From an uncultured Streptomyces sp. (GTDB taxonomy: Bacteria > Actinomycetota > Actinomycetes > Streptomycetales > Streptomycetaceae), in assembly GCA_946480485.1 (NCBI GenBank), contig CAMLJW010000011.1, positions 1-27,010 on the forward strand: a stretch of 27,010 nt of DNA, in the 5' to 3' direction. Position 1 is the first letter of the stretch, and each line of letters begins with the position of its first letter. A program made the translations under genes and the position numbers. Below, piece by piece: positions 18,590 to 25,358 of this stretch. The notes beneath the pieces are model-generated. The model was given only the letters and a program-made list of their open reading frames with translations, was not told where the DNA came from and made no database searches.

Positions 18590-19219
18590 TTCCTTCCCCA
18601 GCGGTGTTTCCGAGCGCATGGATCGCCCCACGTATCACGCGGACTTCGGCCGGATCTACAACAGCGGCGTCGGCTTCCTGAACAAGCTCGAACTGGGCAG
18701 AATTTCAAGGAGCGGGGCTTCGCCAGCTGGGAGGCTTTCGCAGCCGGCGACTGGACGAGGGCGCTGTCCCTCGCCGAGGAGAGGCGCGGCGACTACGCAC
18801 AGGAACTCCAGAAAGCGGCACAGCTCGGCATCCCGCACCGCCGCCTTCGCATCGTGGAGTTCCCGATCACACCGTACGTGCAGTGGGAATCCTTCATGCT
18901 GCGGGTGCGCGTGGACCTGGGCGACGACATCAGAGTGCTCGACGCCCGCAAGATCTCGGACATCGAGAAGGAGCGCCCGGTTCCGGAGGTGGTGATTGTA
19001 GGGGACGTGGCCATGTACGAGGTGGTCTACGACGATGACGGGAACGCGGCAGGCGCCAACCGCTTCACCGAGCGAGCACTGATCCTGGAAACGTGTCTCG
19101 GATTCGACACGCTCTACGAGCGCGGTGAGGGATTCTACGACTTCTTCGAGCGGGAGATCGTCCCGCTTGACCCGCCCCAGGGGCCCGGCGTTCAGGCGGG
19201 TCGCCCCGGTTCACGGTGA
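18582..19219 (+). CDS. DUF6879-family protein, frameshifted
   Basis: GTG at 18582 lies inside the end of the preceding gene. The first 36 residues (DRPTYHADFGRIYNSGVGFL) are followed by a frame break at 18694-18698. Adding one G to a GGG run joins them to FKERGFASWEAFAAGDWTRA and the rest of the protein: a basic stretch (GIPHRRLRIVEFPITPYVQW), VRVDLGDDIRVLD, VVIVGDVAMYEVVYDD and an acidic end (FYDFFEREIVPLD). This is a full DUF6879 protein of about 212 residues, a family abundant in Streptomyces with unknown function. As given, the frame from the native start ends within about 100 misread residues. Confidence 0.75.
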
Positions 19220-19234
19220 TCGGCAGGACCGCGA

Positions 19235-19335
19235 CGCACACCAGTGCCCCCGCGAGGTTGGAGCCGGGGCGCATGTCTACCGGGTGGACGAGAAGGAAGT
19301 CAAGATCCTCAAGGCCCGCTACCTACTACTGAGCC
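19235..19335 (+). pseudogene. Possible RelE/YoeB-type toxin C-terminal tail
   Basis: A short frame reads AHVYRVDEKEVKILKARYLL, resembling the last beta strands of RelE/ParE/YoeB-type toxins (Y-R-V-D ... I-L-K-A-R-Y). Nothing upstream continues it. It is a relic at best. Confidence 0.3.
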
Positions 19336-19354
19336 CATCGCTCGCCCCCGCACC

Positions 19355-19440
19355 GAATTCCCGCCCGTCATCCCCCGGGCGATTGCGGCGCGCCATCACG
19401 CCATGGACCCGACCGGTACTCCTCCGGCAACCAGGACTGA
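19355..19440 (-). pseudogene. TPR-protein C-terminal remnant, copy B
   Basis: The minus strand reads EEYRSGPW followed by a Pro/Gly tail, parallel to LDEYRSGRW and its tail in copy A (18112-18267). The nucleotide similarity extends over roughly 50-60 bases with small gaps. The TPR repeat itself is not preserved here. Confidence 0.35.
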
Positions 19441-19528
19441 CCGGCTCGGACAGCACGGACGAGGCCCGGTCCACTCATCCGGTTTGAACGTAGGCGGGAG
19501 CGTCCCTCGTGCGCGCTTGACCGGTCCG

Positions 19529-20185
19529 TCATGGAGCGACCGCGTGAACGAGGAGCGTCCCGATGTGCCCGGGGTGAGGCGCGTCGACGATCTGCGCCTC
19601 AGCCTTGGCGAATCCGGACCGGGTGAGCAGACGCTCCCACACCGCTGGGCGGTAGCTGTAGCGGTAGGTGAACATCGCCTTTCCGGCGAAACCTCCCTTG
19701 TACATGCCCTGCGGCCCGTACGCGCCGGGGATGGCCGGAGGCTGCGAGAACACGAAGACGCCCCCGGGCCCGAGCCGTCGGCGGACCAGGGGGAAGAGAC
19801 GGCCCGGGTCGGTGAACCAGGCGGCACCGAAGATCGAGTAGACGGCGTCGTACCCCTCCGCGTGCCCGCTCAGGTACGCCAGCACCTCGGAGCACACAAA
19901 CTCCGCGCCGGTACCGGCCCACTTCGTGGTGGTCTTCTTGACCATGACGGGAGACAGGTCGGCACCCCGAGCCTTGATGCCGCGTTGAGCGAGGTAGGCG
20001 AGAGCACGGCCGCTGCCGCAGCCGATCTCCAGCACGGAGCGCGGGTCGCCCAGTAGCTCCGGGCCGGGTCCGTGACCGGCGTACTGGGTCCAGCAGAAGC
20101 TCGGCTCCGCGTCGTCCTTGAAGGCGGAGGCGGCGAAGGTGTCCCACAGCTCCGTCTCGGCGGCGATGTCGTGTTGTGCGGGCAA
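19529..20185 (-). CDS. Class I SAM-dependent methyltransferase
   Basis: The product is 218 residues. The chosen start is TTG 20185 because AGAGGGA sits 5 bases upstream; the open frame continues to 20413 but that part overlaps another remnant. The SAM-binding glycine-rich motif I is VLEIGCGSGRALAYL, with the acidic end of strand 2 in ARGADLSP, motif II/III around EGYDAVYSIFGAAWF and LGPGGVFVFSQPP. The C-terminus has an aromatic stretch (GKAMFTYRYSYRP) and a final strand (HIGTLLVHAV). The fold is certain, the substrate is not. It may act in the same pathway as the synthetase-like genes to the right, although a 246-base gap separates them. Confidence 0.85.
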   Translation of the reverse strand: MPAQHDIAAETELWDTFAASAFKDDAEPSFCWTQYAGHGPGPELLGDPRSVLEIGCGSGRALAYLAQRGIKARGADLSPVMVKKTTTKWAGTGAEFVCSEVLAYLSGHAEGYDAVYSIFGAAWFTDPGRLFPLVRRRLGPGGVFVFSQPPAIPGAYGPQGMYKGGFAGKAMFTYRYSYRPAVWERLLTRSGFAKAEAQIVDAPHPGHIGTLLVHAVAP

Positions 20186-20277
20186 GGTGATCCCTCTTCG
20201 CAAGGGGCTGGCCCTGTCCTGCGGGAGACGAAGGACAGAGGCCGGCGCAGGACCGTCCAGTGGCTGTCGGGGACCTT

Positions 20278-20328
20278 GTTGTCGCACGGCGAGCAGTCCA
20301 TGCCGTCGATCGCCCACAGTTCCTCGTC
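20278..20328 (-). repeat. 51-bp coding repeat, copy 2 (DEELWAIDG-M-DCSPCDN)
   Basis: This is the minus-strand counterpart of 4403-4453, with 4 mismatches, 3 of them synonymous. The surrounding minus-strand frame (GAYRVGPRHLAGDEELWAID, then CDNKVPDSHWTVLRR) is open from about 20413 past 20200, ahead of the methyltransferase start. It is probably part of a decayed gene filling the 20186-20431 gap. I could not assign a family. Confidence 0.6.
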
Positions 20329-20431
20329 GCCGGCCAAGTGCCGTGGACCGACCCGGTACGCCCCGAACGTGAACGCAAGAATTACAACCAGTTTGCCCCG
20401 GCAAGCGGATCAATCCATCGGAGTTTTCCCT

Positions 20432-21439
20432 TCAGATGTCCAACTCCTTCTCGATCGCCATAACCACGCCTGGCCATGGGACATTCGGCTCGCCGAACAG
20501 TCGCCAATAGCGATACGAGGCGCGAACCAGAGAGCTGACACCCAGCCGCGCCGAATCAGGGTCGATCGTTCCGATCACCCGGCGTGTGATTCCGCCGGCC
20601 CCGCGCGCGGCGGGACGGATGCCGTGTCCAAGGAGGAGAGTCGCGGTGCGGACGGCGTCCAGGGTTGGTGGGGGCGCCAGGGTCGCGAACCTGCCGAAGA
20701 CGAGGTCTTTCCACCTCAGTTGCGTACGTGCCCAGGCCAGCCGTTCCAGTCCGGTGCCGAGGTCTACCGCCATGCGCTCAGGGTTGTCGGCATTCCAAAG
20801 GAGGACGACGTCGCCGAGAGTCAGGTCGAGGTGGCTGAAGCGGAGGGTGATGCCTTCGACTTGACGTCGCTGCCATGTTGCCAGCTTGCCCTGGACGCTG
20901 ATGTGGCGCGCATGGAAACCCAATCGCGACAGCACGCTGAGCCAGCCGTCCAGGATCACACCATATTCGTCAATGCGTTGAATCGGCTGGACACGGGAAA
21001 TGTTGACGAACGAGGTCAGGAATCCTTCCCGGAGTTCGCCCGATGCGTCACGCTGCCCGGTGAAACGGACAACAGGCTGGGGCAGGAAGCCGCTGCGGTA
21101 GGTCAGCGGACGGCCGTCCTTGAGGAGGGGGTCGAGGGCTTGGACGGCCGAGATCGTCAGCTCGGTCTCGCGGCCCCACCGAATTGGCAGGCAGGCGTCC
21201 TGCGGGACGCCCTGGGCCGCGAAGCCCGCCTTCAGCCCTGCCAATAGCTCTTCCCATGACGGGGCCCGACGAGGCGGACAGTACGGCGATCCTCTGTGGG
21301 CATGCTCGATCGCGATCCGTCCGTCGGAAACGGTGAACTCCCATTGCGCTCCGAGGACTTGACGGAGGACCGGAGGTAGGCGGACCTCCGAACGGGCCGA
21401 TGGCCCGAGTACGAGCTCTCTGGAACCGCTCGTCAGCAT
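20432..21439 (-). CDS. Alanyl-tRNA-synthetase-like class II core protein
   Basis: The product is 335 residues from the ATG at 21439, which overlaps the end of the glycosyltransferase gene by 7 bases. The second half resembles the AlaRS catalytic core: LGDVVLLWNADNP aligns with the strand before motif 3, GTGLERLAW at 228-236 matches the motif 3 signature, and VRTATLLLGHGIRPAARG with GGITRRVIG (263-290) matches the D-H-x-R-T ... G-Y-x-L-R-R region. The family's long C-terminal editing and dimerisation domains are absent, and the total is far shorter than the roughly 880 residues of housekeeping AlaRS. It is probably a repurposed synthetase homologue in a biosynthetic operon. The substrate is unknown. 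Confidence 0.6.
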   Translation of the reverse strand: MLTSGSRELVLGPSARSEVRLPPVLRQVLGAQWEFTVSDGRIAIEHAHRGSPYCPPRRAPSWEELLAGLKAGFAAQGVPQDACLPIRWGRETELTISAVQALDPLLKDGRPLTYRSGFLPQPVVRFTGQRDASGELREGFLTSFVNISRVQPIQRIDEYGVILDGWLSVLSRLGFHARHISVQGKLATWQRRQVEGITLRFSHLDLTLGDVVLLWNADNPERMAVDLGTGLERLAWARTQLRWKDLVFGRFATLAPPPTLDAVRTATLLLGHGIRPAARGAGGITRRVIGTIDPDSARLGVSSLVRASYRYWRLFGEPNVPWPGVVMAIEKELDI

Positions 21440-22456
21440 GATCGCGTCGACATCGCGGTGAAGTGGCGGGCCGGATCGAAGCGCTGCATCCCGACCTCTT
21501 GGACCTCCGTGTGCTTGAGGCCCTCGGCCTGCTCGATCGCAAGGGCGAGAAGCTGCGCTGCTGCCTCGTCGTCCTCGTCGGGGTCGGCCACCGTGATCAC
21601 GCCTGTCTGATCGCACAGGGCCGCCTCGGCGCAGGTTCTCTCGCGCCACGTGAGCGCGGCCATGGGGGTGCCGGCGCGGAGAGATTCGCCGAAGACGGCG
21701 GCACCGGCCTCCACGTACGTACGGGCATAGGTGTAGACGAAGACGGAGGCGTCGCGGATGGCAGCGGTCTTGGCGGGGCCGCCGAGTTCGCCGGCCCACT
21801 TCACGTGGTCCGCGTTGAGGAGACGTCCGTGGCGTTGTACGTACGCTTGGTCGAAGACGGGGCCGACGATCTGTATCCGGCGGCCGAGGATCTGGGCGGC
21901 TCGGACCGCGATGTGCGGGGCTTTTTCCTCGTCTATGCGGCCGAGCCAGACGAGGTCGTCACCGGCGACGGCTGCGGGCTCTTCCTCGTCCAGGCCGAGG
22001 TGTACAGCGAGTTCAGGGATCGGCTGGTGGTCGGCGTACCGCTCGATCATCTCGGGCGAGTAGCAGTAGAGACGTGACCGTATGCCGTCGAAGGCCGCGT
22101 CGGCGTGCTGGAAGACGGGCGAGTGCTGGAAAGGTGGCGACGTCGCAGTCCAGTTCGTTCCAGGTGCGCGTCCAGGCCGGCAGGGACGGGTATTCGTGGC
22201 CCACGACCAGGAGGTCGTATCCGGTGTTGCAGAGCTCGCGTGAGGCGAGCGATCCGGTGGTGAGGTCCTCCAGGCGGACCGGCTTACGGACCCAGTTGTG
22301 TTCCAGGTCCGTGAGCCAGCCCGGCCCGAGGAGGTGTACGTCGGCGCCTGCGGCTCGGGCGCCTACGGCGACCGCCCACAGCCATCGTTCGATCCCGCCG
22401 TATCCGGCGGGTGGGAAGGCGTAGCTACCAGGGAAGTCGCAGACGCCGACGAGCAC
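21433..22456 (-). CDS. GT4-type glycosyltransferase, frameshifted
   Basis: GTG at 22456 has GGAGG 6 bases upstream, two bases beyond the serS stop, so it is coupled to serS. The N-terminal domain reads CDFPGSYAFPPAGYGGIERW with the G-G-I-E-R acceptor-side motif of GT4 enzymes. After DCDVATF the frame slips at about 22130-22132 (one extra T in the sense strand); the next frame gives QHSPVFQHADAAFDGIRSRL, then LVWLGRIDEEKAPHIAV (donor-domain start), FVYTYARTYVEAGAAVFGES (E-x7-E-like donor-binding region) and stops at 21433. It is predicted cytosolic and uses a nucleotide sugar. Corrected, it is about 340 residues and complete. Confidence 0.75.
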
Positions 22457-22457
22457 G

Positions 22458-23750
22458 TTATGCCTCCGGTGTTCCGTCCGCCGAGATACGGCGGAAGCCG
22501 AGGTACGGGACGAGAGATTCGGGCAGGACGATGGATCCGTCTTGCTGCTGGCCCTGCTCAAGGAGAGCGGCCAGGGTGCGGCCGACGGGGAGGCCGGAGC
22601 CGTTGAGGGTGGCGACGAGCTTGGGCTTGCCGTCCTCGCCGCGGGTCCGGATGTTGGCCCGGCGGGCCTGGAAGGTGCCGAAGTTGGAGACCGAGGAGAT
22701 CTCGCGGTACGTGTTCTGGCTCGGGATCCAGACCTCGATGTCGTACGTGAGCTGGGCGGAGAAGCCCGTGTCACCGGCGGCCAGCTTGACGACGCGGTAG
22801 GCGAGGCCGAGCTCCTTCAGGCATGCCTCGGCGTGGCCGACCATCGTCTCCAGCGTGGCGTCCGCGTCCGCCGGGTCGACCATCTGGACGATCTCGACCT
22901 TGGCGAACTGGTGCTGACGGATCAGCCCCCGGGTGTCGCGGCCGTACGAGCCTGCTTCGGACCGGAAGCACGGCGTGTGCGCGGTGAGCGCCAGCGGCAG
23001 CTCGGCGGGAGGGATGATCTCGTCCGCGTAGAGGTTGGTCAGCGGCACCTCGGCCGTCGGGATCAGGAACAGCTCGCGATCGGCGACGCCGGTCTTGAAC
23101 AGGTCCTCCTCGAACTTCGGCAGCTGCCCCGTACCAGTCATCGTCTTGCGGGTGACCAGGAACGGGACCGCGTGCTCGACGTATCCGTGCCGACGGGTGT
23201 GCAGGTCGAGGAAGAGCGTGGCCAGGGCACGCTCCAGCGCTGCGCCCGCGCCGCGCGAGACCGCGAAGCGCGGGCCGGACAGCTTCGTCGCCCGAGCGAA
23301 GTCGAGGATGCCGGTGGCCTCACCGAGGTCGACGTGGTCCTTCGGCTCGAACGGGAAGGCCGGCGGAGGGCCGACCCGCCGGACCTCGACCGCGAAGTCC
23401 TCGGAGTCGCCGTCCGGGGCCGCTTCGTCCGGCAGGTTCGGGATGCTGAGGAGGAGGTCGCGGAGCTGCTCCTCGACCTGCACCTGCCCGGCCTCGATGT
23501 CCCGGATCTGGTCCTTGAGCTCGCGGGCGCGCTCCTTCAGCTTGGAGATGTCGCCGCCCTGCTTGGCAGTCTGCTGGACCTCACTCGCCACCCGCTTGGA
23601 CTCAGCCCGCAGCTCGTCGGCCGAGCGGATGTTCTGGTTGCGCCGAGACTGGAGGGACTCCAGCTCGGACAGGTCCAGAGAGTAACCGCGACGAGCGAGC
23701 CGACGAACCGCTTCGGCACCCATTTCGATTAGGGCGCGGGCATCATGCAT
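22458..23750 (-). CDS. serS: Seryl-tRNA synthetase (class II)
   Basis: The product is 430 residues, the normal SerRS length. It has an N-terminal long coiled coil (SADELRAESKRVASEVQQ to EEQLRDLLLSIPN, about residues 45-110) that binds the tRNA-Ser extra arm, class II motif 2 in FRSEAGSYGRDTRGLIRQH and motif 3 in LNGSGLPVGRTLAALLEQ. All catalytic motifs look intact. AAAGGA lies 9 bases before ATG 23750. It heads a minus-strand set with a glycosyltransferase and an AlaRS-like protein, unlike a housekeeping serS context. It could be a second copy serving aminoacyl-tRNA-dependent biosynthesis (as VlmL in valanimycin) or resistance to a SerRS inhibitor (as in albomycin clusters). Without the genome I cannot exclude that it is the only copy. 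Confidence 0.92.
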   Translation of the reverse strand: MHDARALIEMGAEAVRRLARRGYSLDLSELESLQSRRNQNIRSADELRAESKRVASEVQQTAKQGGDISKLKERARELKDQIRDIEAGQVQVEEQLRDLLLSIPNLPDEAAPDGDSEDFAVEVRRVGPPPAFPFEPKDHVDLGEATGILDFARATKLSGPRFAVSRGAGAALERALATLFLDLHTRRHGYVEHAVPFLVTRKTMTGTGQLPKFEEDLFKTGVADRELFLIPTAEVPLTNLYADEIIPPAELPLALTAHTPCFRSEAGSYGRDTRGLIRQHQFAKVEIVQMVDPADADATLETMVGHAEACLKELGLAYRVVKLAAGDTGFSAQLTYDIEVWIPSQNTYREISSVSNFGTFQARRANIRTRGEDGKPKLVATLNGSGLPVGRTLAALLEQGQQQDGSIVLPESLVPYLGFRRISADGTPEA

Positions 23751-23852
23751 GAGGAAGATCCTTTTGATCCGGCTGGTGGGATACGGAATCGACGGTAGCA
23801 ACCGCCGAGCCCTCGCCGATCCGGAATATGTCCGCGCCCCCGCGGTCGGCGC
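23751..23852. promoter_or_regulatory. Divergent region between serS and the MetRS-like gene
   Basis: About 100 bases separate serS from the first recognisable codons of the MetRS-like gene. It must carry the serS promoter. It should also encode the missing N-terminal segment of the MetRS-like protein; only a possible ATG at 23828 followed by an SAPP-like codon run hints at it. No T-box or other riboswitch is evident. Confidence 0.35.
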
Positions 23853-23927
23853 GACCTTCGCCGCTTCCTGCGCGCCGAGGGCCAGGACGTCACGTACACC
23901 ACGGGACTCGACGACCACCAGAGCTAC

Positions 23928-25358
23928 GTGCCTGTACGGGGCCTGAAGGACTGCGGTCGCAGCCCAGAGGAAGTCGCCGACGGCCACACTGAGACGATCG
24001 AGCACGTCTGGCGTGCGGCCGGCGTCTGCTTCGACCACATCGTGCACCCGCGCAGCGACCGCGGCTACACTGAGTTCGTGCAGCAGTTCTTCCAGCGGCT
24101 GTACGACGCAGGGCACCTGGTGGCGCGCACCCGACCGTTGCCGTACTGCGAGCCCTGCGGGCGCTGGCTGTACGAGGCGTACGTGGTGGGCGACTGCCCG
24201 CACTGCGGCGCCTGTTCCAACGGCAACGCCTGCGAGCCGTGCGGCAGGCCCAACGACTGCGGGGATCTGCTGAACCCCCACTGCACGCTGTGCGGCGAAC
24301 CGGCCGGGGTGCGCGGCTGCCTCCGACTCTACTTCCCGTTGGCCGCCTTCGCTGACGAGCTCTCCGTCTTTTGGGAGCGCGTGGACATGCCGCCACATCT
24401 CAGGGCCCTGTGCGAGCGGATGGCCGCCGACGGGCTGCCCGAGATCGCTGTCAGCCATCCAGGGGACTGGGGAATTCCCGTGCCGGTCGACGGGTTGCGG
24501 GACCAACGCATCTATGTGTGGTTCGAGATGGCTCCCAGCTACCTGTGGGAGCAGGACGCGGTGCGCGGCGAACGGCTCGGCACAGGGCCCGTGCAGTTCT
24601 TCGGCTTCGACAACGGCTACTTCCACGCGGTGCTCTTCCCCGCGGCGTTCACGGCGTACGACGGGGGAATTGCGCTGCCCCGCGCGTTCGTCGTCAACGA
24701 GTTCTACCGGTTGGAGGACCTGAAGTTCTCCACGAGCCGTCAGCACGCGGTGTGGGCGCACGAGGAACTCACCCGCACCAGTCCCGACGTACTGCGCTAC
24801 CACGTCCTGGCAGACCGCCCCAACGGGAGGCAGACTAGCTTCAGCCTCACAGATCTCGCCCGCAGTCGTGACCACCTCGCGCGCGACTGGAACGACTGGC
24901 TGAGCAGACTGTTCACCGCTGTGGCCGACGAGTGCGACGGCCGGGTTCCCGCCGAAGCCCCCGAGGGGGAACCGTGGGATCGACTGCGCGCCCGGCTGCG
25001 CCGGCACGTCACCGACCTGCGGGACGCCTATGGCGTCGACGGCTTCGACCCCCGCAGGGCGATCGCGCTACTGGACGAGATCGTCGCGTGCGCCGTCGAC
25101 TTCGGTCACGTCTGCGCCCACGAGCGGGACCGGCCGGACGGCGCGGCAGCATACCGTGCGGCGCTGGCCGGGCAACTCGCCGTCGCCGCCGCACTCTCAG
25201 CGTGGGCCGCTCCCGCCCTGCCGCACGGCGCCGACCGGCTGGCCGCTCTGCTCAGGCTGCCCACCGGCCGACCGGTCCATGAGGAGGCCCTCGTCCCACC
25301 GGCTGCCGGTACGGTGATCGGCGGGCCGGACCAGGATAAGGAGATCTTCGGTGAGTGA
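23928..25358 (+). CDS. Methionyl-tRNA-synthetase-like class I protein, N-terminus disrupted
   Basis: The open frame gives 476 residues from the GTG at 23928, but MetRS homology in that frame begins at 23853 (RFLRAEGQDVTYTTGLDDHQ), where no start is available. A one-base loss near 23851-23853 and apparent loss of the HIGH-motif segment disrupt the beginning. Clear MetRS features follow: two zinc knuckles (CEPCGRW...CPHCGAC and CEPCGRP...CTLCG), DWGIPVP, YVWFEMAPSYL, FFGFDNGYFHAVLFPAAF, and a KMSKS-loop equivalent KFSTS near residue 266 lacking the second lysine, then a helical anticodon-domain-like region. MetRS-like proteins are also half of hydrazine synthetases, where they are fused to a cupin; no cupin is seen here. 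The stop overlaps the next gene by 8 bases. Confidence 0.85.
   Translation: MPVRGLKDCGRSPEEVADGHTETIEHVWRAAGVCFDHIVHPRSDRGYTEFVQQFFQRLYDAGHLVARTRPLPYCEPCGRWLYEAYVVGDCPHCGACSNGNACEPCGRPNDCGDLLNPHCTLCGEPAGVRGCLRLYFPLAAFADELSVFWERVDMPPHLRALCERMAADGLPEIAVSHPGDWGIPVPVDGLRDQRIYVWFEMAPSYLWEQDAVRGERLGTGPVQFFGFDNGYFHAVLFPAAFTAYDGGIALPRAFVVNEFYRLEDLKFSTSRQHAVWAHEELTRTSPDVLRYHVLADRPNGRQTSFSLTDLARSRDHLARDWNDWLSRLFTAVADECDGRVPAEAPEGEPWDRLRARLRRHVTDLRDAYGVDGFDPRRAIALLDEIVACAVDFGHVCAHERDRPDGAAAYRAALAGQLAVAAALSAWAAPALPHGADRLAALLRLPTGRPVHEEALVPPAAGTVIGGPDQDKEIFGE

Noticed and set aside
22458..25007. An 849-codon minus-strand frame that would extend SerRS by more than 400 residues
   Set aside because: The extension is antisense to the MetRS-like gene; ATG 23750 has a good ribosome site and gives normal SerRS length.
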